Counted from the first letter of the stretch, positions 8,157 to 17,638 are shown. The stretch is 64,000 bases of DNA from Bradyrhizobium diazoefficiens (GCF_016616885.1 NZ_CP067102.1:6104501-6168500), one strand, 5' to 3'. Made by a program: numbers and translations. Notes: generated by a model not told the origin, from the sequence alone.

Positions 8157-9701
8157 TCATTCCAGCCAGGTGGTCGAGACGTCGATCACGCCGTTGTAAA
8201 TTTTCGGAAAACCCTTCAGCCTGGCGCTCGACAGCGCGTAATAGGTATTCTGGAAGGCCCAGAACCAGATCGCCTCCTTGTTGATCAAGCGACTAATCGC
8301 ACAATAGTCCTCGATGCGCGCTGCGGTGTCGGCGGTGACACGGGAATGGTCGAGTAGCCGGTCCAGCTCCGGATCGGAGAATCCGGAGAGCGCGAGCGGG
8401 CTGCCGGTGTGGAAGTTCGCGTACACCTGCGGATCGGGATCGGCGAGATCAACAATGCGCCACGGCGTCAGCTGGAATTGGCGCGAGAAGGCGCGCGACG
8501 GAATCGTCGCCTGGTCGACCTGGTCGATCTCCATATTGGCGCCGGCCCGCTTCCAGAACTGCTGGAGCACCTGCCCGATCACGCGGCCGCGCGGCGTCGC
8601 CGTCACCAGCATCTTGAAGTCGACCGGCTTGCCGTAATCCTTCAGCAGCGCCTTGGCCTTCTCGACGTCGTAAGGCAGTGCGCCGTCGTCCTTGCACCTG
8701 ACCCATGAACCGTCGCCATAGGGGTTGGTCGCCGGCCGGCTCAGGCCGTTGCTGATCGCCTGCGACATTTTTGGACGGTCGATCGCCATCACCAGCGCCT
8801 GGCGCACGCGGACGTCGTCGAACGGCGCCACCTTGGTGTTGAAGGCATAGACTGCGGCACCCGAGCCCTTGTAGGTGTGCACGGTGAGCTTGGAGTCCTT
8901 CTGCGCCTTCATGATGTTGTCGGCGTCGTTCTCATCGTCCCAGATGATGTCGACCTCGCCTGATTGCAGCGAGGCGAAGCGCGACTGCGCGTCGGGCAGT
9001 GGCTTCAGGATGATGCGATCGAGATAGGGACGGCCCTTGTCCCAATAGTTGGGGTTCTTCTCCAGCACCATGCGGTCGCCGGCGGTCCATGATTTCAGGA
9101 TGTAGGGGCCGGTGCCGACGGGATTGCGATTATAGTCGTCGCCCTTGGTCTTCCAGGCCGTCGGCGAATGCACGGCGTTGTTCTGGCTCTGGATGCTGAT
9201 CACCGCCGGCAGGTTCACGGACGGATCGGTCAGGTTATAGACGAGGGTGTATTCGTCCGGCGCCAGCACTTCCTTGACGTTGGTGATGTAGAAGGCACAG
9301 CGGCACTTGTTGGCGGGGTCCCTCTGGCGGTCAAAATTTTCCTTGAAGGCCTGCGCGTTGAACGGCGTGCCGTCGTGGAATTTCACGCCCTGGCGCAGCT
9401 TGAAGGTCCAGCTCTTGTAATCGTCGGAGTGGATCCAGGATTCCGCGAGCTTTGGCGCCGCCTCGCCCTTGTCGTCGAGCGTGGTGAGCGTGTCGAAGAT
9501 CGCGGCCGCCGCGGTGAACGTCGAGGTGTCGTAGACGCCGACCTTGAGCGGATCGAAACCGGGAATATCGAGCTCCTGGCCGACGGTGATGCTGCCGCCC
9601 GCCTTCTGCGCCTGCGCGGGCTGTGCCAGCGGAAGGAGCGCAAATGCCGCAACAAGGAAAATCGGCGCGCGCTTGCACGCCGCGGCAGCAATGTTCGTCA
9701 T
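8157..9701 (-). CDS. ABC transporter solute-binding protein, family 5 (peptide-type)
   Basis: A 514-residue periplasmic binding protein of the SBP_bac_5 family. It has a Sec signal peptide (MTNIAAAACKRAPIFLVAAF ending in AQPAQAQ), then family motifs LAESWIHSDDYKSWTFKLRQGVKF (start of domain I), a NPVGTGPYILKSW segment and a C-terminal AFQNTYYALSS region. ATG at 9701 is set by GGGAGGAACC upstream and by the signal peptide; longer in-frame extensions lack homology. It is the first gene of the importer operon. Bound ligand is unknown: the family covers peptides, opines, nickel and sugars. Confidence 0.92.
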   Translation of the reverse strand: MTNIAAAACKRAPIFLVAAFALLPLAQPAQAQKAGGSITVGQELDIPGFDPLKVGVYDTSTFTAAAAIFDTLTTLDDKGEAAPKLAESWIHSDDYKSWTFKLRQGVKFHDGTPFNAQAFKENFDRQRDPANKCRCAFYITNVKEVLAPDEYTLVYNLTDPSVNLPAVISIQSQNNAVHSPTAWKTKGDDYNRNPVGTGPYILKSWTAGDRMVLEKNPNYWDKGRPYLDRIILKPLPDAQSRFASLQSGEVDIIWDDENDADNIMKAQKDSKLTVHTYKGSGAAVYAFNTKVAPFDDVRVRQALVMAIDRPKMSQAISNGLSRPATNPYGDGSWVRCKDDGALPYDVEKAKALLKDYGKPVDFKMLVTATPRGRVIGQVLQQFWKRAGANMEIDQVDQATIPSRAFSRQFQLTPWRIVDLADPDPQVYANFHTGSPLALSGFSDPELDRLLDHSRVTADTAARIEDYCAISRLINKEAIWFWAFQNTYYALSSARLKGFPKIYNGVIDVSTTWLE

Positions 9702-9831
9702 GGTTCCTCCCGGGATCCTCGTCCGATGTTTCGGATCGTTGAATGACTTGGAGGCGAGATTGGCGACAAATGCTCGCCACGGCAAGAGGAACACACGGGG
9801 TTCGATGCCCCATGCGCGCGGCGTGACGCGC

Positions 9832-11001
9832 TCAGTTGGCCGCTTCTGTTTTGCCTGACGGAATTGGCGCTGCATTGGCGAGGCCGATCTCGTCGCGCAG
9901 CGCATCCGTGTGCTCGCCGAGGACAGCGATCGTCTCGCCCGGAGTCGTGTCGGCACCCGTCATCCGGAACGGCAGATTGAGCACCCGGAACGAGCCGCCT
10001 CCGTCTTCCACCGACGAGAGCGCCTACCGGTGCGCGAGTTGCGGATCGGCCAGGGCCTCTTTGATGCTGCGGTAGGCCGAGGCCGGCACGCCGGCGGCGC
10101 TCAAGGCCACAAGGCATGCATCGGTCGTGAGCGGCTTCGACCAGACCTCGACGCCGTCCATCATGTCGGCCCAGTTCTCGCGCCGTGAAGCATAGGAGGC
10201 GAAGCGCGGATCGGAAATCCATTCAGGCCTGCCGATCACACCCATCAAGGCCTGGAACGTCTTCTCGCTGGCGACCGTGATCATGACATAGCCGTTGGCG
10301 GTCTCGGTCGGCCCGAACATCGGACGCGGCGGCGGCTTCACCGCGAATTGCGAGCTCTGCAGCTCGATCACTGTCAAGGTCAGCATCGACTCCAGCATGG
10401 AGACGTCGATGTGCTGACCAAGCCCGGTCACCGTGCGCTGATAGAGCGCAGACGCGATCGCGCCGAAGCCGTAGGTGCCGGTGACGACATCGGCGTGGTA
10501 GATGCCGCAATAGTCCGGACGGTTGCGGCCGGGCTGGTAGGCGAGATGCGCCATGTCGTAGCCGGAGGCGGCATGGATCACCGGCGCGTAGGCCGGCAGC
10601 TCGGCCGAAGGACCGGTCTGGCCGTAGCCCGAGATCGAGCAGTAGATCAGCCTGGGATTGACGGAGCGCAGGCTGTCATAGTCGAGCCGCAGCCGGCGCA
10701 TCACTCCGGGCCGAAAATTCTCGACCAGGATGTCGGCGGTGGCGACCAGCCGGCGGACCGCCTCCTTGCCGTCCTCCGACTTGAGGTCGAGCACCGCGCT
10801 CTTCTTGCCGACATTAAGCTGGCCGAACACGGTGCTGCAGCCCTTGCGCAGCGGCGGCCGCGTCCGCATCGTCTCGCCGCCGTCGGTCTCGATCTTGATG
10901 ACCTCGGCGCCCATGTCGGCCAGCATCCGCGCGCAATGGGGGCCGGCGATGGTGGTCGAAAAATCCAGGACCCTTAAGCCCGCGAAGGCCTTTGTCGTCA
11001 T
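9832..11001 (-). pseudogene. Family III (CaiB/BaiF) CoA-transferase interrupted by an in-frame amber codon
   Basis: Formyl-CoA/carnitine-CoA transferase family, starting MTTKAFAGLRVLDFSTT with the family motifs LADMGAEVIKIE, LNVGKKSAVLDL, LVENFRPGVMRRL and SISGYGQTGP. After 325 sense codons, the frame meets TAG at 10024-10026, exactly within the conserved ADPQLAHRGA stretch (read here as HR-stop-A). The same frame then continues for 63 codons with typical family sequence (GGGSFRVLNLPFRM, then AVLGEHTDALRDEIGL) to a TGA at 9832. No base is missing, so this is a nonsense change where Gly is expected. The truncated product would lack the C-terminal segment that closes the interlocked dimer. Upstream of the ABC operon and on its strand. 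A second possible start is ATG 11028. Confidence 0.82.
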
Positions 11002-11046
11002 GTCTTCGTGCTTATCTGGTAGCTGCATCCCCGGCCCGTCCCTTAA

Positions 11047-11071
11047 GGAACTAATGTTGTTCTCTCTTGTT
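11047..11071 (+). promoter_or_regulatory. Possible EcfG-type promoter upstream of glgA
   Basis: GGAAC, a 16-nt spacer and TGTT match the alphaproteobacterial general stress sigma EcfG consensus (GGAAC-N16/17-CGTT) with one mismatch. It lies 143 nt ahead of the glgA start, within the intergenic gap. A chance match is possible. Confidence 0.3.
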
Positions 11072-11213
11072 GGTGCGCCGACCCTAGATGGCGGCGGCTG
11101 AGTAGGAAAGTCTTTACCGAACGAACGCGTCTCGTGGGCAGGCCGAGATTTCCAGGGGCAACTGGACCCGATCTTGCATAGCAGCAATCGGGATCGGAAG
11201 AGGGCAATCGTTC

Positions 11214-12629
11214 TTGAGGGTCTTATTCGTTACCACGGAGATGGACGACTTCGTCCGCGTCGGCGGACTTGGTGCCGTTTCCGCTGCCCTCCCTCGAGCG
11301 CTCCGCCCCTTCGCCGATATCCGGATCATGCTGCCCGGCTATCGCGATATCATCGAACAACTCACGCATATTCAGATCGTTGGCCGCTGCCCGGCATTTG
11401 CGGAGATGCCGGCCTGCTCGCTCGGCCGGGCCGCCACCAAGGACGGCCTGCCGGTCTATGTACTGTTGTGCTCACAACTCTACGACCGGCCCGGCAATCC
11501 CTATGGCGACGAGTCCGGGCGCGACTGGCCCGACAACGACATCCGCTTCGCGCGCTTTGCCTCGGCGGCCGCTGAGCTTGCCATGGGCAAGCTGGACAAG
11601 AATTGGGCAGCAGACCTGATCCATGCCAATGATTGGCAAGCCTCGCTCGTGCCGGCTTATCTCGCCTGGCGCGGCAGCAAGCTGCCGTCGATCCTGACCA
11701 TCCACAACCTCGCCTATCAGGGTCTCTTCCCCAAGGAGTCGCTGCGGCGGATCGGCGTCCCCGAAAGCTCCTTCCACATCGACGGCGTCGAGTTCTACGA
11801 CCAGCTCTCCTTCCTCAAGGCAGGGCTGGTCTATGCCTCGCACCTCACCACCGTCAGCGGCACCTATGCGCGCGAGATCACGACGGAGGAATTCGGCTGC
11901 GGCCTCGAAGGCCTGTTGCGCGTCCGCTCCGACGCGTCCGAGCTCACGGGCATCCTCAACGGCATCGACGAGAGCTGGGACCCGCGCTCCTGCGCCCAGC
12001 TCGCGCAACAATTCGGTGCCGGAGATTGGGTCGGGAAGAAGGCCAATTCGGATTATGTGCGCAAGCAGTTTGGCCTCGCGGTCTCGCGCGGGCCGATGTT
12101 CGCGATCGTCGCGCGCCTCGTGCACCAGAAGGGCATCGACCTCGTGCTATCGGCGGCCGACGAGATCGTCGATGCCGGCGGGCAGATCGTGGTCACCGGC
12201 TCCGGCGAACCCGCGCTCGAGCAGGCGCTGATCGACGCCCATCGCCGCCGGCCCGACGCTATCGGCGTCACCATCGGCTTCAGCGACGCCCAGGCCCGAC
12301 GCATTTTTGCCGGCAGCGATTTCACATTGATGCCGTCGCGCTTCGAGCCGTGCGGGCTCAGCCAGATGTACGCCCAGCGCTTCGGCTCGCTGCCGATCGG
12401 CCACCAGACCGGCGGCCTGGCAGAGACCATCACCGACGGCGAGACCGGCTTCTTGTTCTCAAGGCCCTCGCATGACTCTTTCCTCGGCGGCGTCCGCCGC
12501 GCCTTCGAGGCGTTCATGGCCCAGGACCAGCTCGACACGATGCGCCGCAGCGCCATGGGCCGCTCGTTCTCCTGGAGCATTTCGGCCGGCAGCTACAGCG
12601 CGCTGTATCGGAAGCTGGCGGCGGCGTGA
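11214..12629 (+). CDS. glgA: Glycogen/starch synthase (GlgA-like, GT5)
   Basis: A 471-residue ADP-glucose:glucan glucosyltransferase-like protein. N-terminal GT5 domain begins MRVLFVTTEM; the usual KxGGL substrate loop reads RVGGL (Arg15 in place of Lys). HANDWQASLVPAYL, LTIHNLAYQGLF and NGIDESWDP are typical GlgA marks, and the C-terminal GT-B half has VARLVHQKGIDL, MPSRFEPCGLSQMYAQRFGSLPI and TGGLAETI. The start is TTG at 11214 with GGAAGAGG about 10 nt upstream, since homology begins there and no ATG is in place. It is followed by a palindromic repeat. Glycogen debranching and GT4 genes are at 22.8-28 kb. Confidence 0.9.
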   Translation: MRVLFVTTEMDDFVRVGGLGAVSAALPRALRPFADIRIMLPGYRDIIEQLTHIQIVGRCPAFAEMPACSLGRAATKDGLPVYVLLCSQLYDRPGNPYGDESGRDWPDNDIRFARFASAAAELAMGKLDKNWAADLIHANDWQASLVPAYLAWRGSKLPSILTIHNLAYQGLFPKESLRRIGVPESSFHIDGVEFYDQLSFLKAGLVYASHLTTVSGTYAREITTEEFGCGLEGLLRVRSDASELTGILNGIDESWDPRSCAQLAQQFGAGDWVGKKANSDYVRKQFGLAVSRGPMFAIVARLVHQKGIDLVLSAADEIVDAGGQIVVTGSGEPALEQALIDAHRRRPDAIGVTIGFSDAQARRIFAGSDFTLMPSRFEPCGLSQMYAQRFGSLPIGHQTGGLAETITDGETGFLFSRPSHDSFLGGVRRAFEAFMAQDQLDTMRRSAMGRSFSWSISAGSYSALYRKLAAA

Positions 12630-12660
12630 GAGCAACGTACGACACTCCATCTCCCGTCAC

Positions 12661-12784
12661 CCTGAGGTGCTCGCCCCTTCGGCGAGCCTCGAAGGGCGAC
12701 GGCCCGGCTGCAGCAGCGGAGCCGTGCATCCTTCGAGGCTCCCGGCGCGATGCTTCTGCATCGCGCCACTCGCACCTCAGGAGG
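12661..12784. repeat. Dispersed palindromic intergenic repeat
   Basis: An imperfect inverted repeat whose outer arms are CCTGAGGTGC and GCACCTCAGG and whose inner arms are built from CCTTCGAGG-type sequence (CTTCGGCGAGCCTCGAAGG and CATCCTTCGAGGCTCCCG). This is a known type of intergenic repeat in Bradyrhizobium-like genomes. It separates the convergent glgA and DUF2236 genes and may act as a bidirectional transcription end. Confidence 0.75.
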
Positions 12785-12805
12785 ACGGATTAAGAGCTGA
12801 GCACC

Positions 12806-13756
12806 TCACCGCTTCCCGCGCACATCCATCTGCGACCGGCCGATCCAGGCGCGGTTGAGGCAGCGGGTCATCCAGTCGGGCTGCGGCTCGCCGCGTAGCC
12901 GGGCCTGCGCTTCTTGATAGGGGCCGACGTAACGCAGCCGGTCGGGGAGTTTCGGATAGACGCGCCGTATCCATCGCAGCGCGTTGTCGGCAGATCTGGC
13001 GTCGCGCTCATCGAACTCAAACCCAAAGCCCGCGCGCAGACGCTCCGGCACCAGGCTTGCCGTGAGCGCGCGATACCATCGCGGCGGTCGCAGCCACGGA
13101 CGCGCACCGCCAAAGATCTGCGCGGCGATCTCGCGTGCTGCCGGGCTCACGGTCAGCGTGTCCGACTGCGTCATCGCGGCAGCGTAAGCCGAGAAGCCGG
13201 ACCAGTCCGCCGGCAGATCATCGCCCGTCAGACCGAACAGCGCGCCAAAGGTCCGGCTCTCGGTCCAGTAGCGCTCGCGCTCCTCGGCCGAGAGCGGCGG
13301 CAGAACCAGATCATGCACCATCAGCGCCGTCTCGACCAAGGTCGCGTGAACCCAGCACAGCGACGGGATGTCGTTGGCGCAATAGCGCGAGCCGGCCGCG
13401 AAGGGACCGACCGTCTCCGGCATCAGGCCTACGATCATCGCGTGGCGCCGGTGCAGCTGCCGCGACGACAGCATGGCCCGGTCGAGCGAGCCGAACACCA
13501 TGGCAAAGACGATGTCGAAGGTGCGATGGAAGCGGCCGATCGGATCGGCCAAGGTTTTGGAATGCTCGGCGATGGCGGCGGCGACCCAGGGATGCGCCAG
13601 TTGCAGCAGCAGCGCACGGCCGGCACCGAGAAAGATGACGGCCTCCCGGTCGATCCGCCAGGTCACCGTGTCGGGGCCGAACACGCCCGGGATCGGTCCC
13701 GCCGCACTGGTGCGGACCTGATCGAGAGCCAATTCCAGATCATTGCCGGATACCAC
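12806..13756 (-). CDS. DUF2236 / MpaB-type oxygenase family protein
   Basis: A 316-residue protein of the DUF2236 family (related to MpaB and latex-clearing/rubber oxygenases, heme-containing oxygenases). Family features: FGPDTVTWRIDREAVIFLGAGRALLLQLAHPWVA, then DPIGRFHRTFDIVFAMVFG, the RRHAMIVGLMP helix and WVHATLVETALMVHDL. Histidines in LAHPWVA and WVHATL are in the family's usual heme-ligand region. The start is GTG at 13756 with AAGG upstream. It lies 84 nt downstream of the patatin gene on the same strand. The substrate is unknown. Confidence 0.85.
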   Translation of the reverse strand: MVSGNDLELALDQVRTSAAGPIPGVFGPDTVTWRIDREAVIFLGAGRALLLQLAHPWVAAAIAEHSKTLADPIGRFHRTFDIVFAMVFGSLDRAMLSSRQLHRRHAMIVGLMPETVGPFAAGSRYCANDIPSLCWVHATLVETALMVHDLVLPPLSAEERERYWTESRTFGALFGLTGDDLPADWSGFSAYAAAMTQSDTLTVSPAAREIAAQIFGGARPWLRPPRWYRALTASLVPERLRAGFGFEFDERDARSADNALRWIRRVYPKLPDRLRYVGPYQEAQARLRGEPQPDWMTRCLNRAWIGRSQMDVRGKR

Positions 13757-13840
13757 TTGCAGAGCCTTTCGCCTGCGGACCGGCGCCGACGATCCACAAG
13801 GCCTGTGGCAATTCCATGAAGCGAGCGGCGGCTTGTGGCG

Positions 13841-14977
13841 CTATTCCGCCGCCAGTGGCATCTCGTCCATATGCTCGTGCAGCACCACGCCGGACAACGG
13901 ATCGAATTCGCCGACCCATGGCTTGCGCGCCAGCACGGACCTCGTGTGAGCGTAACCCGCATTCCAGCGCCGCGTGATGCCCGACGGGCTGAAGTCGATG
14001 TCCTTGGTGTGGGTCTCGCGCTCGAGCTGCGGCGCCAGCAGCCGCACCACATGCATCCGGGTCGAACAGCCGTAGCCGATCAAATCTCTTACCGCGGGAT
14101 CGTCGCGCTCGCTCTTGGGCAATCGTGCCGCAAGCTGGTTGATGACGTGGCGCAGGCGATGAGCCTGCTGCTGGCGGACGATCTGGCTGGCGATGCGGCT
14201 TGAATACTGCACGTCCTTGTGCCGGTTCAGCACCTCCGCCATCGTCGTCGGCTCGCCGCCGACGGGATTCCACAGATGCACGGAGAAGATCAGCGAGTCC
14301 CGGCGCGGATTGTCGTCGAACACCGCTTCCGTCGGCGTGTTCGACAGGATGCCGCCGTCCCAATACAGCTCGCCATCGATGCGCACCGCCGGGAAGGCCG
14401 GCGGCAATGCGCCCGAAGCCATCACGTGCTGCACCGTCAGCTCGCCGTCGCGGCTGTCGAAATAGCGCATCTGGCTGGTGCCGACATGAGCCGCGCCGAC
14501 CGTGAGTCGCGGCGCGCAGCGATTGGCCAGATCGAAATCGACCAGCTCGCGCAGCGTCGTCTCCAGTGGCGCGGTTGAATAGAATCCAGCGTGATCGGCG
14601 CCGAGCGGGTAGGTCTCGCTGACATGTGCCAGCGGATTGGGCCGGAAGAAGCCGGCAACGCCGTGGGTGACGGTCGACCAATAGGCCAGCTTCTCGTTGA
14701 AGCCGGGAAAGATGCTGCCCGGACCCCAGACCGGCTTCTGCTCCATCCGCTTCCAGAATTCCCGCAAACGCGCGAGCCGGTGCGCCGGCGCATTGCCTGC
14801 AATGAGGCTTGCATTGATGGCGCCGATCGAGGTGCCGATCACCCAGTCCGGCTCGATGCCAGCCTCGTGCAGCGCCTGGTAGACGCCGGCCTGGTACGAG
14901 CCGAGCGCGCCGCCGCCTTGCAGCACGAGGACGACTTGACCCGGAAGGTCAGCGCCTTTGCCTTGCATGCCGTTCAT
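13841..14977 (-). CDS. Patatin-like phospholipase with DUF3734 C-terminal region
   Basis: A 378-residue serine lipid hydrolase. The oxyanion glycine loop is at residues 21-26 (GGGALG), and the nucleophile is Ser50 in GTSIG. The catalytic Asp is in WDGGILSNTP. The C-terminal third (VVRLLAPQLERETHTKDIDF, then AHTRSVLARKPW) is the DUF3734 extension found on many proteobacterial patatins. No signal peptide is visible. GGGAGCGAATC precedes the ATG. It is divergent from the LysR gene at 15179, a usual arrangement for a regulated gene, and may be cotranscribed with the DUF2236 oxygenase. Confidence 0.9.
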   Translation of the reverse strand: MNGMQGKGADLPGQVVLVLQGGGALGSYQAGVYQALHEAGIEPDWVIGTSIGAINASLIAGNAPAHRLARLREFWKRMEQKPVWGPGSIFPGFNEKLAYWSTVTHGVAGFFRPNPLAHVSETYPLGADHAGFYSTAPLETTLRELVDFDLANRCAPRLTVGAAHVGTSQMRYFDSRDGELTVQHVMASGALPPAFPAVRIDGELYWDGGILSNTPTEAVFDDNPRRDSLIFSVHLWNPVGGEPTTMAEVLNRHKDVQYSSRIASQIVRQQQAHRLRHVINQLAARLPKSERDDPAVRDLIGYGCSTRMHVVRLLAPQLERETHTKDIDFSPSGITRRWNAGYAHTRSVLARKPWVGEFDPLSGVVLHEHMDEMPLAAE

Positions 14978-15178
14978 GATTCGCTCCCGGTGAGCCCGTA
15001 CTGGTCGAATATTCGTCGAACGCGGTGGTTATGTTACGCCTGATGGTTTTACGAGATTACGGGACCTTTTGAAATGCCGGCTGGCTTCCGAGTCCATACG
15101 TCGGCGCTATCGCGGGCGGGATGTCATTTCCGGCTCCGATCGGCTAGATTTCGGGGCGATCTCGCTGGGAGCCGATCC

Positions 15179-16066
15179 ATGGAAATGCACCAGGTCCGCT
15201 ATTTCCTCGCGGTGGCGCAGCTGTTGAATTTCACGCGCGCGGCCGAGGAGTGCAACGTCACACAGCCCTCGCTGACGCGCGCGATCAAGCAGCTCGAGGC
15301 CGAGCTCGGCGGCGACCTGTTCCGCCGTGAACGGCCGGCCGCGCAATTGACCGAGCTCGGTCAGCGCATGCATCCGCTGCTGAAGCAGTGCTATGACGCC
15401 GCCGTGGGCGCGCGCTCGCTCGCCTCCTCGTTCAGGAGCGGAGAGATCGGCGCGCTGCGCATTGCCTTGACGCATGCGATCGATTTGTCGCTGCTGATTC
15501 CGCATCTCAACGAGATCAGGCGGCAGTTCAATCGTCTCGAATTCCGCTTCCTGCGCGGGACCAGCCGCGAGGTCGGCGAATTCCTGAAGAAGGGCGACGC
15601 CGAGCTCGGCATCGCCGCCGAGATCGACGAAGCCTGGGATCGGCTCGACACGTGGCCGCTGTTCACCGAAGCGTTCGATCTCGTCGTCAGCAGAGAGCAC
15701 CGGCTCGCCGGCCACGACACGATCGAGCCAGACGATCTGCGCGCGGAGCAACTGCTCGGCCGCAGCTATTGCGAGCATTCCAGGCGCATCTCGGCAAGCC
15801 TGCGCGAGCACGGCGTCGACATCGAGTACTGCCACGAGATTTCGAGCGAGCGCGACTTGATCGAGCTGGTGGAGGCCGATATCGGCATCGCCATGATGCC
15901 GCGCACCTCGCCGGTGCCGGAGAGCCTGAAACGGGCCGCAGTCGCCGGGCTCGACGCGCGCCGCACTGTCAGCCTCTATGGCGTGGCAGGCCGGCAGCGC
16001 ACGGCGGTCGCCAACGCCGTGATGCGCATGCTGCGCGGTGCGGACTGGCGCATTGTTGTGGGGTAG
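15179..16066 (+). CDS. LysR-family transcriptional regulator
   Basis: A 295-residue LysR regulator. The N-terminal winged helix-turn-helix (MEMHQVRYFLAVAQLLNFTR, then AAEECNVTQPSLTRAIKQLE) is canonical, and the remaining 200 residues form the periplasmic-binding-like effector domain. ATG at 15179 is preferred to longer in-frame options because the HTH normally begins within a few residues of the start and GGGAG lies upstream. It diverges from the patatin gene; the 201-nt spacer has a perfect CGAATATTCG palindrome at 15006-15015. It ends 16 nt from the convergent peroxiredoxin. Confidence 0.9.
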   Translation: MEMHQVRYFLAVAQLLNFTRAAEECNVTQPSLTRAIKQLEAELGGDLFRRERPAAQLTELGQRMHPLLKQCYDAAVGARSLASSFRSGEIGALRIALTHAIDLSLLIPHLNEIRRQFNRLEFRFLRGTSREVGEFLKKGDAELGIAAEIDEAWDRLDTWPLFTEAFDLVVSREHRLAGHDTIEPDDLRAEQLLGRSYCEHSRRISASLREHGVDIEYCHEISSERDLIELVEADIGIAMMPRTSPVPESLKRAAVAGLDARRTVSLYGVAGRQRTAVANAVMRMLRGADWRIVVG

Positions 16067-16082
16067 TCATCCCGCGCGGAAT

Positions 16083-16835
16083 TCACCGCTCTCGGCTCGC
16101 ACTCTCCAGCGCGGCGAGCAGGTCATCGATTTCCACGCGCTTGCGGAAATCGGGGTCGACGAAGCGGGCCTTCACGATCCCGTCGCGACCGACGACGAAC
16201 ACGGCCGGGATCGGCAGCACCCAGCCGTCATTGCCATGAAACTTCGCCATGTCCTGGTAGGACAGCAATTGCTGGATCTCCGTGCCAAGCCAGATCGCGA
16301 GGTTCAGCGACAGCGCATAGCCATTGTCGAGATCGGTCAGGATTGGAAACCGCGCGTCCGCATCGTCCTTGAGCTGTTCGGTGAACTCCTGGGTCTCGGG
16401 CATGATCGCGACGACCTGCGCGCCCATCGCCCGGATGCGCGCTTCGGCCTGGGCCACCGCCCGCATATTGAGGCGGCAATAGGGACACCAGTGTCCGCGA
16501 AAGAACATCACCGCGACCGGGCCCTGCTCCAGCAGCGCGGATAGCGCGACCAGACGCGCCGTCTCGTCGGGCAACATAAATGGCGGCATCGCGTCGCCCG
16601 GACGCGGCGCGGTCTCGCCGCCGCCGTTGCCATTCAATCGCACCACCAGGCGATCGACCGCCTCGCCATAGGCCGGAAAAACCTCGCGGCTGGCGTCGGC
16701 ATAGGCGTGGAGCTGCTCGTTCAGGGTCCCTTCCATGTCGCGGCAGCGCTGGAAGGCGAGCCTGAGACGTTCGGCATCGGCTGGCGAAAGTGATGTCATC
16801 TCCGGCATCTCCGGCTCCGGCATCGGGGGTCGCAT
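16083..16835 (-). CDS. Peroxiredoxin-like AhpC/TSA family protein
   Basis: A thioredoxin-fold peroxiredoxin-like protein of about 250 residues. The active-site region is MFFRGHWCPYCRLNM, with a CxxC rather than the single peroxidatic Cys of classical AhpC; this is the peroxiredoxin-like subfamily of rhizobia. An N-terminal helical stretch (SPADAERLRLAFQRCRDME) precedes the fold. It is predicted to reduce peroxides using its CPYC pair. The start is uncertain: ATG at 16835, 16823 or 16799 are all in frame, with GGAG nearest the last. Confidence 0.82.
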   Translation of the reverse strand: MRPPMPEPEMPEMTSLSPADAERLRLAFQRCRDMEGTLNEQLHAYADASREVFPAYGEAVDRLVVRLNGNGGGETAPRPGDAMPPFMLPDETARLVALSALLEQGPVAVMFFRGHWCPYCRLNMRAVAQAEARIRAMGAQVVAIMPETQEFTEQLKDDADARFPILTDLDNGYALSLNLAIWLGTEIQQLLSYQDMAKFHGNDGWVLPIPAVFVVGRDGIVKARFVDPDFRKRVEIDDLLAALESASRER

Positions 16836-17062
16836 TATTTTTGCGTTCCGCCCCTCGTGCAAGGGGGTGATGGCTATCTAATGCCAGCTCCCGGTCAGAC
16901 GGAAATACCGATCCCCAATCGGTTCGATAGCCGCGGCGCATCAACATAGCGCGGGACTATCGCATCGAGAGCCAACCGGCATTTCAGGATGGGCTTGGTC
17001 TCGACCAAGCTCCTGCCATAGCCGGCAACCAGCGAGGTTGCGGCCAACACGGGAGACGTCTC

Positions 17063-17545
17063 ATGTCCAAGCATCCCACATTGTCACGCCTGATCTGGCC
17101 GGGCCTCGCCGTCGCCGGCACATTGACGCTTCTCGCGCAACCGGTGCTTGCCGGCGAATGCCCCGCCGACAAGATCAAGCCGAACGCGCATCAGATGGTC
17201 GACTACAAGCCGGTCGGCGTCACCGATACCACGCTGGGTGCGATCGACCTCGGCAAGCAGCCGGCCCATATCGAAGGCCGCGAGCTTCGCTTCCGCAAGC
17301 TCACGATCGAGCCCGGCGGCATCGTGCCGTGGCACAGCCATGACGACCGCCCGGCCCTGATCTTCGTGCAGCAGGGCGAGATCGTCGAATACGCTTCCAA
17401 TTGTGTCGATCCGATCCTGCACAAGGCCGGCGACATCCGCCCCGAGGTATCAGGCACCTCGCATTGGTGGAAGAACCTCGGCAAGGAGACGGTCATTCTC
17501 TATGTCGGCGACGTTCGCAGGGATCCGCACGACCATAACATGTAA
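17063..17545 (+). CDS. Secreted cupin-domain protein
   Basis: A 160-residue cupin with a Sec signal peptide ending LLAQPVLAGE (mature from about residue 30). The metal-binding cupin motif 1 is readable as IVPWHSHDDRPALIFVQQGEIVEY and motif 2 as AGDIRPEVSGTSHWWKN, with His residues suitable for metal ligation. Function is not predictable beyond a periplasmic single-domain cupin. GGGAGAC lies ahead of the ATG. The MFS exporter gene follows after a palindromic repeat. Confidence 0.85.
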   Translation: MSKHPTLSRLIWPGLAVAGTLTLLAQPVLAGECPADKIKPNAHQMVDYKPVGVTDTTLGAIDLGKQPAHIEGRELRFRKLTIEPGGIVPWHSHDDRPALIFVQQGEIVEYASNCVDPILHKAGDIRPEVSGTSHWWKNLGKETVILYVGDVRRDPHDHNM

Positions 17546-17563
17546 CGGGTGCCTGAATGCGCC

Positions 17564-17638
17564 GTCATTCCGGGGCGCGAAGCGAACCCGGAATCTCGAG
17601 ATTCCGGGTCGGGTGCTAGCGCACCAACCCGGAATGAC
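17564..17638. repeat. Dispersed palindromic intergenic repeat
   Basis: Inverted repeat with arms GTCATTCCGGGGCGC... and ...CAACCCGGAATGAC and an inner copy CCCGGAATCTCGAGATTCCGGG, which is itself a perfect palindrome. It lies between the cupin and MFS genes and would form a strong RNA hairpin. The CCGGAAT...ATTCCGG core is a common Bradyrhizobium-type intergenic repeat. Confidence 0.8.

Noticed and set aside
15006..15015. Perfect palindrome CGAATATTCG between patatin and LysR genes
   Set aside because: Only 10 bp and no T-N11-A layout; too short to call an operator, though its location is suggestive.
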